Shown here: positions 1 through 8,514 of the stretch, piece after piece
Position numbering within the stretch: the stretch's first letter is position 1
How the letters are laid out: each line of letters starts with the position of its first letter
Source: Cellulomonas wangsupingiae
GTDB lineage: Bacteria > Actinomycetota > Actinomycetes > Actinomycetales > Cellulomonadaceae
Length of the DNA: 64,000 nt
Direction of reading: 5' to 3'
Assembly (NCBI RefSeq): GCF_024508275.1
Contig: NZ_CP101989.1
Location: 3,844,001 to 3,908,000, forward strand
The notes under the pieces: model-generated
Seen by the model: only the letters and a program-made list of their open reading frames with translations
Told to the model about the DNA's origin: nothing
Database searches by the model: none
Position numbers and translations under genes: made by a program

Positions 1-3000
1 GTCCGGGGCGAAGCCCGGCACGTCGACGCCGTCGGTGCGCAGCGCGGCCAGGTCGGCCACCGACGACGCCGCGGGTGCGACGGCCCCGATCTCGACCTCG
101 GACACGACCATGTGCGTGTTCTCGTGCGCGGTCATGACGAAGCGCACACCGTGCGCCGTGACGCCGCGCAGGTCGACGGGCACCACGGGCGCGGACCCGT
201 CGGTCGGCGAGTCCACCGTGACCGGGCTGTCCGCCACCGGGGTCCACGCGCCGTCGGCGTCGAGGACCTCGACCGCGATCTCCTGCGCCCAGCTCGTGCC
301 GTCGGGGTAGAAGTACACCGCGGCGTCCGCGAGCTCGATCGGCGTCGCGAACGTGTAGGTGAGCGTGTCGGACACGTTCTTGTCCGACGACTTCCAGTTC
401 GACCACGCCTTGTCGGTGCGCACGCCGTTGCGGGTGCCCTCGATCGAGTAGCCCGGCTCGGTGAAGGTCGCCGAGGCGGTCGTCACCGGGTCCGTCGCGA
501 CGTTGGCCGACGAGCGGGCGGTCACCACGACGTGCAGCGTCGCCGGGACCGGCGCGGCGCCGGCCTCGTTCGACTCGGCGGTGCCCGGCACGGCCACGAC
601 GCCCTCGTCGACGAACGACGCGTCGGTGACGCCCGACCAGTCCCACGTGACGGGTGCGTCGAACGTCGCGGTCGACGCCCCGATGCGGGCGGGGACGACG
701 GACGGCGCGGCGGCCTGCACCGGCGCGAGGCCGGAGCCCACGTACGTCGTGACGGAGACCGGGTCGGTCACCGTGTAGCCGCCGACGTCGACGGTCACGG
801 TGGCGGGCAGCGACGTGCCGAACACGTCCGTCGCCGTGCCGGTCACCGTCACCTGGCCGCGCTGCTCCCACGCGGACGCGGGGACGTCGTCCCACACGAC
901 CGTGGCGGCCGCGCCGGTGCCCCAGCGGTACGTCGGCACGACGGTGGCCGGCAGCGTGGGCACGGCGCCGACCGTCGTGCTCAGGGCGACGGGCAGGACG
1001 CCGGTCGCGCGGGTGTCCCGCGGGTACCAGCGCTGGTGCGCGCCCCCGCCGGAGGTCCAGACCCCGACGCCGGCGTTCTCCTCGGTCGACTGCCCGCCGA
1101 CCTCGAGCGCCTGCCCGATGCCCTCGTTGACCAGCGCGAACGTGAGCGTGTCGGCGGACGACACGATCCAGCGCGTCGCCGGGTCGGCCTTCGCCGCCTC
1201 GACGTCCACCGCCCGCAGGTCGGTCCCCGCGGCCGTCGCCCCGAGCACGCGGCCGTCGGCGTCGGTCAGGACGACGCGCTTGGTGCGGTCGAGGCGCCCG
1301 GTCGCGGGCACCTCGTGCGCGGTCCACACCTGGGTGCGTGCGGCGTCGGCCGTCGTGGCCGGCGTCGTGATGGTCGTCGCCGTGGCGGCGTCGGCCGCGG
1401 CCGTGAGGGCCTTGCCGCTCTGCACGCCGGTGAGCTGGTACGTCGCACCATCGGCGATCGCGGCCGCGTCCGCGGCCACGCCGCTGACGCCGGACAGCTC
1501 GATCGACGTCACGGACCTGGCCGGCAGCGTGAGCGTCACCGTCCTCGCCGCGGCGTCGACCGCCACGGCGTCGCCCTCGACGAGCGCGTTGCGGCTCGGC
1601 TCGTCCGCCGGCGACTCCGTCGTCACGTACGGCGTCGCCGTCGCTCCCGGCGCGATGGTGCCGAAGTGGCGCAGGTCGACCGTGAGCTCGACCGGCTCGG
1701 CCGTCGCGTTGGTGTGCACGAGCACGGTCGACGTGCCGTCGGCCTTGAGGGCCGCCGTCGTGGTGGTGGAGTCCGTGCCGATGAGGCGGTCGCCCGGCCG
1801 GACGAAGTGCGTGAAGTTGCGCGTGGTGTCGTACTTGGTGTTGGTGACGACGCCGCACGGCTCGACCTGCGACAGGTCGCCGTCCGCGTCCTCGACGCGC
1901 CGCTCGGACGCGAAGACCCGGTCCTCGCCCTCGCCGTACCACCGGCAGTCGAGGTCGATGAAGACGCCGCCCCAGTTGAGGTCCTCGCCCTGCGGCTTCG
2001 GCATCTCCATGTTGTAGAGGTCCTCGACCGGCTGCCAGAAGACCCACGCCTCGGGCTCCAGCTCGCGCAGGTCGTCCTGGATGCGGCCGGCGATGCCCAG
2101 GCCGTTGGCGATGCTCGCCGGGTTCCAGCCGTTGACCCAGTTGCCCTCGACCTCGCTCATCCACAGCGGGGTGTCCGCCACCTTGGCCAGGTCGCGGACC
2201 GTCACGCGGCCGCCCGTGCCGTACGTGTGCACGTTGAGCTGGTCGACGTTCGCGCGCGTCTGCGCGTCGTACGCGTTCCAGTTGCGGACGAACGTGCCGG
2301 GGTTGGTCTCGTCCATCGCGGACACGACGGCGTCCGTCGTCGAGCCCTCGGCGCGCAGGCGGCCCGCGAGCGCGTCGATGAGGTCCGCCTGCCGGGCGGG
2401 GCCGACGTGCATGCCCTCCTGCCGGCCGCCGACCGGGACGCCGTCCTCGTCGAGCGTCGTGCCCCAGTAGTTGGTGTTCGGCTCGTTGAGCGGGTCGATC
2501 GTCGCGACCTCGATGCCGTGCGCGTCCTCGAGCGCCTCGCTGACGCGCGCCAGGTACTGCGCGAAGGCGTCGACGGAGTCGGGCCGCAGCTGCTCCGTGG
2601 TCGCGTCGAACCCGCCGGACACGTACCCGTTCTCCGTCATGAACCACGGCGCGGAGTTGGCGAACGTCTCCCAGTGCGTGATCTGCTCGTCGGCCGCGAG
2701 CTGCTCGACCCACCACCGCTGGCCCGCGTCGGCGTCGAGGTCGTAGTACCGGTCGTCCGCCGGGTCGAACGCCTCGCGCACCGCGGCGGCGTTCTCGTGC
2801 GTCGTCGGGGCGCCGTACAGGTCGCCGGTCGCGTCGGCCTGCCACCAGCCCGGCACCGCGCCGCCGGGGCGCAGGTAGTCCTCGACGTCGGACGCGTGCC
2901 CGCCGCCGATGTTGTACCGGGCGATGTTGAGGTCCAGGCCGTCGGCCGTGAACAGCTTGTCGTACAGGTCCTGGCGGACGTCGGCCGGGTAGCCGCCGGT

Positions 3001-3195
3001 CGCGTTCGCGAACCAGACGAGCGAGGTGCCCCAACCCTGGAACGTCTCCCCCGCGTACCAGGGGTTCGGGGTCACGGTGGTCGCCGTGGCGGGGGCCGCC
3101 GCGGCGGGTGAGGCGACGGCCGGGGCTGCCATGAGCCCGGCCGTCAGCGCGAGCACGGCGGCTCCCGCTGTCGTGCGACGTGACGTCGTCGTCAT
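1..3195 (-). CDS. Secreted GH30-type endo-beta-1,6-galactanase, multidomain (3' end cut by window)
   Basis: Open from an ATG at 3195 to the window edge (1065 codons, no stop), so the C-terminus is missing. Residues 1-33 form a signal peptide with an Arg-rich start and an Ala-rich cleavage zone. The GH30-like barrel follows (GWGTSLVWFAN, RYNIGGG). LNEPN (Glu near residue 238) fits the acid/base and LWMSEVEGN (near 347) the nucleophile. After a beta domain come a ricin-type lectin-like repeat (about 575-720, ending QRW), two Ig-like segments (about 735-890) and an F5/8 type C-like module (about 905-1040). The family cleaves beta-1,6-galactan side chains of arabinogalactan. It is the last visible gene of the operon, 49 bp after the GH35 gene, preceded by AGAGGACAGG. 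Galactanase rather than another GH30 activity is inferred partly from the GH35 neighbour. Confidence 0.82.
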   Translation of the reverse strand, partial: MTTTSRRTTAGAAVLALTAGLMAAPAVASPAAAAPATATTVTPNPWYAGETFQGWGTSLVWFANATGGYPADVRQDLYDKLFTADGLDLNIARYNIGGGHASDVEDYLRPGGAVPGWWQADATGDLYGAPTTHENAAAVREAFDPADDRYYDLDADAGQRWWVEQLAADEQITHWETFANSAPWFMTENGYVSGGFDATTEQLRPDSVDAFAQYLARVSEALEDAHGIEVATIDPLNEPNTNYWGTTLDEDGVPVGGRQEGMHVGPARQADLIDALAGRLRAEGSTTDAVVSAMDETNPGTFVRNWNAYDAQTRANVDQLNVHTYGTGGRVTVRDLAKVADTPLWMSEVEGNWVNGWNPASIANGLGIAGRIQDDLRELEPEAWVFWQPVEDLYNMEMPKPQGEDLNWGGVFIDLDCRWYGEGEDRVFASERRVEDADGDLSQVEPCGVVTNTKYDTTRNFTHFVRPGDRLIGTDSTTTTAALKADGTSTVLVHTNATAEPVELTVDLRHFGTIAPGATATPYVTTESPADEPSRNALVEGDAVAVDAAARTVTLTLPARSVTSIELSGVSGVAADAAAIADGATYQLTGVQSGKALTAAADAATATTITTPATTADAARTQVWTAHEVPATGRLDRTKRVVLTDADGRVLGATAAGTDLRAVDVEAAKADPATRWIVSSADTLTFALVNEGIGQALEVGGQSTEENAGVGVWTSGGGAHQRWYPRDTRATGVLPVALSTTVGAVPTLPATVVPTYRWGTGAAATVVWDDVPASAWEQRGQVTVTGTATDVFGTSLPATVTVDVGGYTVTDPVSVTTYVGSGLAPVQAAAPSVVPARIGASTATFDAPVTWDWSGVTDASFVDEGVVAVPGTAESNEAGAAPVPATLHVVVTARSSANVATDPVTTASATFTEPGYSIEGTRNGVRTDKAWSNWKSSDKNVSDTLTYTFATPIELADAAVYFYPDGTSWAQEIAVEVLDADGAWTPVADSPVTVDSPTDGSAPVVPVDLRGVTAHGVRFVMTAHENTHMVVSEVEIGAVAPAASSVADLAALRTDGVDVPGFAPD

Positions 3196-3244
3196 CCTGT
3201 CCTCTTCTCTGAGGTGGGGTGCTCCTGCGGTGGTGCGGTGGTGC

Positions 3245-4996
3245 TCAGAACTCGGTGTGCCCGAGGTCCGGTGCGTCGACGAGCTCGAGCGCGGCCGCTC
3301 CGCCGAGCAGCTCGAGGACGACGACGTGGTCGCCGCGCCCGGTCACGACCGGGGCGGGGACGTACAGGGTGGTCTGGGGGCCCTTCGACCAGTACCGGCC
3401 GAGCGACGTGCCGTTGACCCACACGACGCCCTTGCCCCAGCCGCGCGTGGACACGAACAGGTCGGCCCGCGGCAGGTCGGTCTCCCAGACGCTGAACGAC
3501 GGTCCGGCGACGGGGCCCGTGGCCGGTGCCGCGTCGAGCGCGGGCGACGACGCGAGCGCGTCGACGTCCAGCGGCAGCACGCGCCACCCGGTCAGCTCGC
3601 GCCCGCCGAGCGTCGCGGGGCCGATCAGGCCCTTGGCCTCGCCGATGCGGGGCCCGTAGTTGACGCGGCCCTGGTCCTCGACGAGCACGTCGAGCCGCCC
3701 GGTCCCGGCCGGCAGCGTGAGGGACGTCGCGCGCTCGGACCGGTCGACGACGCCGACGGGGCGGCCGTCGAGGAACACCTGGGCGCGGTCGCGGACCTCG
3801 GTGAACGCGAGGACCGCGGGGGCCGCCAGGTCGACGTGGGTGCGGTGCAGGACGAACCCGCTCGACGCCCCGACCTGCTCGTGCGTCGGCACGTGGTGCG
3901 CGTCGACCCAGCCGTCCAGGCCGTCGACGAGCGACCACAGCCCGACGGTGCGGCGCCCGGCGTCGAGCGTGGCGGTCGGCGCGGGCCGACGCGCCGGGGC
4001 GGTGTCGCCGGGCAGGTCCACGTACCTGCCGAGCACCTCGCGGAAGGCGTCGTACTTGGCGGTGCGGGTGCCGTCCTCCGCGAGCGGGGCGTCGTAGTCG
4101 TACGACGTCACGGTCGGCTGGTAGACGCCCTTGTCGTTGGCGCCGTTGGTGAACCCGGCGTTGGTGCCGCCGTGGAACATGTAGACGTTGACGGACCCGC
4201 CGGCGGCGAGCAGCGCGTCGAGGTCGCCGGCCGACGCGGCGGGGTCGGTCGTGTGGTGGTGCGCGCCCCAGTGGTCGAACCAGCCGCACCAGAACTCCAT
4301 GCACATGAGCGGCCCGGTGGGCTGGTGGCGGCGCAGCACCTCGAGGCGCTCGGGGGTGCGCGACCCGAACGTCGCGGTGCGGTGCAGCTCGGGCAGGCCG
4401 CCGCGCCCGAGCATGGCGTCGTCGGCCTGGTCGCAGGTCAGCAGCGGCACGTCGATGCCCTGGGCGCGGTTGATCGCGACGAGCGCACGCAGGTAGTCCT
4501 GGTCGTCGCCGTACGCGCCGTACTCGTTCTCGACCTGCACCGCGATCACCGGGCCGCCGCGCGTGACCTGACGCGCGGCGACGATCGGCAGGACCTGCTC
4601 CAGGTACCGCTGCACGGCGGCCATGTACGTCGGCTCGTTGCGGCGCACGCCGACTCCGGGCAGGCGGAACAGCCAGGCGGGGAACCCGCCGTTGTCCCAC
4701 TCGGCGCAGATGTACGGCCCGGGCCGCACGATCGCGTGCATCCCCTCGGCGGCGACGAGGTCGAGGAACCGGCCGAGGTCGCGCGGGCCGCTCGTGTCGA
4801 ACACGTCGGGCGCCGGTGCGTGCACGTTCCACGCGACGTACGTCTCGATCGTGTTGAGCCCCATGAGCCGCGCGGACCGGATCCTGTCGGCCCACAGGTC
4901 GGGGTGGACGCGGAAGTAGTGCAGCGCGCCGGACAGCACCTGGTGGGGGCGGCCGTCGAGCAGGAAGTCCTGCTCGCCGATCTCGAACGTGGGCAT
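3245..4996 (-). CDS. GH35 beta-galactosidase
   Basis: 583 aa; releases terminal beta-galactose from galacto-oligosaccharides. The N-terminus carries the GH35 signature GALHYFRVHPDLWADRI. VENEYGAYG (Glu about 156) matches the acid/base and CMEFWCGWFDHWG (Glu about 233) the nucleophile. Beta-sandwich regions follow, including a jelly-roll with GWGKGVVWVNG and LGRYW near the C-terminus, typical of family 35. There is no signal peptide, so it probably acts in the cytoplasm on imported oligosaccharides. I chose the ATG at 4996 (MPTFEIGEQDF) over the upstream ATG at 5071 because GAGGAGAG lies just upstream and GH35 proteins begin near FLLDG. It sits between the binding-protein gene and the secreted GH30 gene in the same operon. 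Confidence 0.93.
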   Translation of the reverse strand: MPTFEIGEQDFLLDGRPHQVLSGALHYFRVHPDLWADRIRSARLMGLNTIETYVAWNVHAPAPDVFDTSGPRDLGRFLDLVAAEGMHAIVRPGPYICAEWDNGGFPAWLFRLPGVGVRRNEPTYMAAVQRYLEQVLPIVAARQVTRGGPVIAVQVENEYGAYGDDQDYLRALVAINRAQGIDVPLLTCDQADDAMLGRGGLPELHRTATFGSRTPERLEVLRRHQPTGPLMCMEFWCGWFDHWGAHHHTTDPAASAGDLDALLAAGGSVNVYMFHGGTNAGFTNGANDKGVYQPTVTSYDYDAPLAEDGTRTAKYDAFREVLGRYVDLPGDTAPARRPAPTATLDAGRRTVGLWSLVDGLDGWVDAHHVPTHEQVGASSGFVLHRTHVDLAAPAVLAFTEVRDRAQVFLDGRPVGVVDRSERATSLTLPAGTGRLDVLVEDQGRVNYGPRIGEAKGLIGPATLGGRELTGWRVLPLDVDALASSPALDAAPATGPVAGPSFSVWETDLPRADLFVSTRGWGKGVVWVNGTSLGRYWSKGPQTTLYVPAPVVTGRGDHVVVLELLGGAAALELVDAPDLGHTEF

Positions 4997-5040
4997 GGCA
5001 GAGCTCTCCTCGGGGACGTGCGGGTGCCACGACGGGCCGG

Positions 5041-5069
5041 GCCGCACGCCCGTGCGTCGGGCGTGCGGC
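5041..5069 (-). terminator. Intra-operon hairpin between binding-protein and GH35 genes
   Basis: A perfect 12-bp inverted repeat (GCCGCACGCCCG, 5-nt loop) begins 14 bp after the binding-protein stop codon and ends about 45 bp before the GH35 start. There is no U-tract, so it is more likely an mRNA stabiliser or partial attenuator than a full terminator. Such hairpins often raise binding-protein levels above those of downstream genes. Confidence 0.5.
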
Positions 5070-5082
5070 ACGGCGGCCGTGC

Positions 5083-6399
5083 TCAGTCGACCGTGAAGCC
5101 CTGGTCGTTGCCGTAGGTGACGAGCTGGTCCTGCCAGGCGGCGAGGCCCTCGGTCAGCGTCGTCCCGGAGACGTACGCCTGGCCGACCGTGTCGTTGAAG
5201 ACGCTGTTCGCGTACACCTGGAAGGGCAGGTACTGCCAGCCCTCGGCGACGTCGCCCGCCGCCTGCGCGAGCACCTCGTTGATCTTCTGGCCACCGAAGT
5301 ACTCCGACTCCTGCGCCAGGTACTCCTCCGACTCCAGGTCCGCGACCGTGGCCGGGAAGCCGCCACCCTCGAGGCGCAGCGCGACGCCGTCACCGGACGA
5401 CGCGAACTCCAGGAAGTCGTACGCGAGGGCCTTGTTCTCCGATGCCTCCATGACGGACATCGCGGAGCCGCCGTTCTCGGCGGAGACCGACTCGCCCTCG
5501 GTCCACTGCGGCATGGGGGCGACGCGCCACTTGCCCGCACCCTCGGCCACGCCGGACTCGAAGTTGCCCGGCATCCACGCGCCGGTGACGAGCGTGGCGA
5601 TGGTGCCGTTGCCGAGGCCCTGGTACCACTCGTCGCTCCACGCGCTGATCGGCGCGACCAGGTCGTCGGTGACGAGCTGCTGCCACAGCGTCGCGAACCT
5701 CGCGCTGCCCTCGTCGGCCAGGTCGATCGTCACGGTGGTGCCGTCGACCTCGAACGGGCGGCCGCCGGCCTGCCAGATCATCGAGGTCGCGAAGCCGGCG
5801 TCGCCGGTGTCGGCCGTGATGTACGCGTTCGGGTCGGCGGCGTGCAGCGCGGTCGCGGCAGCCACGTACTGCTCCCACGTCGTCGGCACCTCGATGCCGT
5901 GCTGCGTGAAGAGCTCGGCGTTGTAGAACATCGCCATCGGGCCGGAGTCGAGCGGCAGGCCGTAGATGCCCTCGCCCTGGTTGACGGCCGACCACGGGCC
6001 GGGCGTGTAGGTGCCCTCGAGGTCACCGGCGCCGAGCTCGGTGATGTCGGCCAGGGACTCGCCGATCGCGAACTGCGGGAGCGCGTAGTACTCGATCTGC
6101 GCCAGGTCGGGGATGCCCGACCCGGCACCGATCGCGTTCTGCAGGGCCGTGTACTGGTCGTTGCCCGTGCCGGCGTTGACGAGCTCGATCGTCACGTCGG
6201 GGTTCGCCTCCATGTAGGCGTCGGCGATGGGCTCGACCGTCGGGTCCCACGCCCAGACCAGGAGCTCACCGCCCTCCTCGGCGGCGGCGTCCGGGGCCGC
6301 GTCGTCGTCGCCGCCGCTGCTGCAGGCGGCGAGCGTCAGCGCGAGCGCGCCGACCAGGGCGGCGCCGCGGACTGCGGCGCGGCGGGTGGTGCGGGTCAT
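5083..6399 (-). CDS. Sugar ABC transporter solute-binding lipoprotein (family 1)
   Basis: 438 aa. An Arg-rich start, hydrophobic stretch and lipobox LAAC (Cys about 26) are followed by a flexible Ser/Gly/Asp linker, so it is a membrane-anchored lipoprotein outside the cell. The mature part has the family 1 fold pattern: GGELLVWAWDPTVEP at the first strand, YMEANPDVTIELVNAG, and a C-terminal FQVYANSVFNDT region. It should deliver an oligosaccharide to the two permeases encoded just upstream. The GH35 and GH30 neighbours point to galacto-oligosaccharides, which is an inference. Confidence 0.92.
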   Translation of the reverse strand: MTRTTRRAAVRGAALVGALALTLAACSSGGDDDAAPDAAAEEGGELLVWAWDPTVEPIADAYMEANPDVTIELVNAGTGNDQYTALQNAIGAGSGIPDLAQIEYYALPQFAIGESLADITELGAGDLEGTYTPGPWSAVNQGEGIYGLPLDSGPMAMFYNAELFTQHGIEVPTTWEQYVAAATALHAADPNAYITADTGDAGFATSMIWQAGGRPFEVDGTTVTIDLADEGSARFATLWQQLVTDDLVAPISAWSDEWYQGLGNGTIATLVTGAWMPGNFESGVAEGAGKWRVAPMPQWTEGESVSAENGGSAMSVMEASENKALAYDFLEFASSGDGVALRLEGGGFPATVADLESEEYLAQESEYFGGQKINEVLAQAAGDVAEGWQYLPFQVYANSVFNDTVGQAYVSGTTLTEGLAAWQDQLVTYGNDQGFTVD

Positions 6400-6458
6400 G
6401 AGGGTGTCCTCTCACGTCGTCGTGCTGGGAACGCCGGGTGGGCGCGGGGGGTGGTGCG

Positions 6459-7397
6459 TCACTCCTTGACGGAACCGGCGGCCAGGCCGGACTGCCAGTA
6501 GCGCTGCAGGAAGAGGAAGGCGACGACCAGCGGGACGATCGTCAGGACGGACCCGGTGATGACGAGGTGGAAGATCGCCTCGCCGCCCGCGGTGGCGGCC
6601 TGCGCGTTCCACGCGTTGAGGCCGAGCGTCAGCGGGTACCAGTCGGGGTCCTTGAGCATGATCAGCGGCAGGAAGTAGTTGTTCCACGTCGCGACCATCG
6701 TGAAGAGCAGGACCGTGACGATGCCGGGCGCGAGCAGCGGCAGGCTGACCTGCGCGAACGTCCGCGCCTCGGTGGCGCCGTCGATGCGCGCGGCCTCCAG
6801 CAGCTCGGTGGGGACCGCCTCGGCGGCGAACGTCCACATCAGGTAGAGGCCGAACGGCGAGATCAGCGACGGGATGATGACGGACCACGGCGTGTTGGTC
6901 AGGCCCAGCTGGCTGAACATGAGGAACGTCGGCACGGCCAGTGCGGTCCCGGGCACGGCGACGGCGCCGATGACGACGGCGAACACGCCGCGCTTGCCGG
7001 GGAAGGTGAACTTCGCCAGCCCGTACCCGCCGATCACGGCGAGCGCCGTCGCACCACCTGCCCCCAGCGCGACGTACAGCACAGTGTTGAGGAACCAGCG
7101 GACGAAGATGGCGTCGTCGTAGGTGAGCGTCTGGCCGATGTTCGTCAGCAGCGCGAACGAGTCGCCGAACCACAGGCCGAACGACGAGAACAGGTCGCCC
7201 TGCGTCTTGGTGGCGTTGATGACGAGCCACGCCAGCGGCACCAGGGAGTAGAGCAGGACGATCCCCGTGAGGACCGTCAGGAGGACGGACCGGCGCGGCC
7301 GGTCGACGCTGCGCCCGCGGCCGCGCGTGCTGCGCAGGCGCGGGGCGGGCGCGCGACGGGGCGTCGCGGCGGCCGGCGACGGGGTGGCGGTGGTCAT
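6459..7397 (-). CDS. Carbohydrate ABC transporter permease (MalG-like)
   Basis: 312 aa with about six membrane segments after a basic N-terminal tail of roughly 40 residues. The EAA loop that docks to the ATPase is LLEAARIDGATEARTFAQVS followed by LPLLAPG. The C-terminus QRYWQSGLAAGSVKE is typical of MalG-type subunits. It starts 3 bp after the MalF-like gene stop, so the two are surely cotranscribed and pair in the membrane. No ATPase gene is present in the operon. Confidence 0.94.
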   Translation of the reverse strand: MTTATPSPAAATPRRAPAPRLRSTRGRGRSVDRPRRSVLLTVLTGIVLLYSLVPLAWLVINATKTQGDLFSSFGLWFGDSFALLTNIGQTLTYDDAIFVRWFLNTVLYVALGAGGATALAVIGGYGLAKFTFPGKRGVFAVVIGAVAVPGTALAVPTFLMFSQLGLTNTPWSVIIPSLISPFGLYLMWTFAAEAVPTELLEAARIDGATEARTFAQVSLPLLAPGIVTVLLFTMVATWNNYFLPLIMLKDPDWYPLTLGLNAWNAQAATAGGEAIFHLVITGSVLTIVPLVVAFLFLQRYWQSGLAAGSVKE

Positions 7398-7400
7398 CGC

Positions 7401-8327
7401 TCACGCCTCCTTGCGCATGCCGCGCAGCTGGACGACGTAGGCGATCACCATGGTCAGGACGCCCATGATGATGGCGACCGTGGCCGAGTAGTTGTACTGC
7501 TGCCCGGAGAACGACAGCGAGAACGCGTACAGGTTGGGCGTGAAGTACGTGGTGATGGCGTTGGGCGCCAGGTTCTGCAGGATGCTCGGCTCGTTGAACA
7601 GCTGGAAGCTGCCGATGATCGAGAAGATGCCGGCCACGACGAGGGCGCCGCGGATCGCGGGCAGCTTGATCGCCGTGATGACGCGCCACTGCCCGGCGCC
7701 GTCGATCTGCGCCGCCTCGTACAGCGACGTCGGCACGGTCCGCAGCGCGGAGTAGAAGATCAGCATGTTGTAGCCGACGAACTCCCAGGTCACGATGTTG
7801 CCGATGGCCGCGAGCACGAGGTCGGGCGACAGCGGGTTGGGCACGCTGATCCCGAACGCCTCGTTGATGTTGCCGACCAGGCCGAAGCGCGTGCCGTACA
7901 TGAAGCCCCACATGAGGGTCGCGACGACCGCCGGGACGGCGTACGGCAGGAAGATCGAGATGCGGAAGAAGTCCCGCCCGTAGAGGCGGCCGCTGTCCAG
8001 CGCGAGCGCGACGAGCAGCGCGATGCCGAGCATCACGGGGACCTGCACCACGAGGAAGACGCTGACGCGGCTGAGGGCCGACCAGAACTGCGGGTCCTGC
8101 AGGGCCCGGGAGTAGTTCTCGAGGCCGACGAACGCCGTGCCGCCGACGAGCTGGGTGCGGAACAGGCTGATCCAGAGCGAGTACGCGATGGGCGCGAGGA
8201 ACACGAGCGTGAAGACGGCCATGAACGGGCCGACGAACCCCCAGCCGGCCCACGACGGACGTGAGCGCCGCCGGGGCAGCGCCTCACCGGCGGGCGGCGC
8301 CGCGATCGGCACGGCGGTCTGGGTCAC
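7401..8327 (-). CDS. Carbohydrate ABC transporter permease (MalF-like)
   Basis: 308 aa, six predicted membrane segments. The EAA loop reads SLYEAAQIDGAGQWRVITAI followed by KLPAIRG. The start is GTG at 8327 with GGAGT 5 nt upstream. It is the first gene of the galactan operon (permease, permease, binding protein, GH35, GH30), and a palindromic operator ends 22 bp before its start codon, so repression here would control the whole operon. Confidence 0.94.
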   Translation of the reverse strand: MTQTAVPIAAPPAGEALPRRRSRPSWAGWGFVGPFMAVFTLVFLAPIAYSLWISLFRTQLVGGTAFVGLENYSRALQDPQFWSALSRVSVFLVVQVPVMLGIALLVALALDSGRLYGRDFFRISIFLPYAVPAVVATLMWGFMYGTRFGLVGNINEAFGISVPNPLSPDLVLAAIGNIVTWEFVGYNMLIFYSALRTVPTSLYEAAQIDGAGQWRVITAIKLPAIRGALVVAGIFSIIGSFQLFNEPSILQNLAPNAITTYFTPNLYAFSLSFSGQQYNYSATVAIIMGVLTMVIAYVVQLRGMRKEA

Positions 8328-8348
8328 GGGACACTCCTTCGTGTGCCG

Positions 8349-8366
8349 GATGTTGACGTCATCATC
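8349..8366. promoter_or_regulatory. LacI-type operator O1 for the galactan operon
   Basis: GATGTTGACGTCATCATC is an imperfect palindrome (8 of 9 pairs). It shares the core GATGnTGACGTCAnCATC with O2 at 8432-8459 and lies just upstream of the MalF-like start codon. The position suits steric repression of the minus-strand operon. Confidence 0.75.
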
Positions 8367-8431
8367 GGCGACAGAGGCACGTTGTCACCGGATGTCCGAT
8401 CCTGTCAAGAAGTTGCAGCATCTCTGCAGGT

Positions 8432-8459
8432 CACAAGATGGTGACGTCACCATCTTGTG
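8432..8459. promoter_or_regulatory. LacI-type operator O2, perfect 28-bp palindrome
   Basis: The half-site CACAAGATGGTGAC is followed directly by its exact reverse complement, with the CG dyad at 8445/8446. The inner 18 bp match O1. Centre-to-centre distance to O1 is 88 bp, about 8.4 helical turns. It lies upstream of lacI (start 8515) and between the divergent promoters, which suggests autoregulation and possibly looping. Confidence 0.85.
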
Positions 8460-8502
8460 CCGGTGCGACGCATCAGACCCCGGATGGCGACGTCGCCACT
8501 GC

Positions 8503-8508
8503 TACGCT
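8503..8508 (+). promoter_or_regulatory. Probable -10 element of leaderless lacI transcript
   Basis: TACGCT fits the actinobacterial TAnnnT -10 consensus and lies 6 nt before the ATG at 8515. No Shine-Dalgarno sequence is visible, so the transcript probably starts at or next to the start codon. Confidence 0.5.
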
Positions 8509-8514
8509 CCCGCC

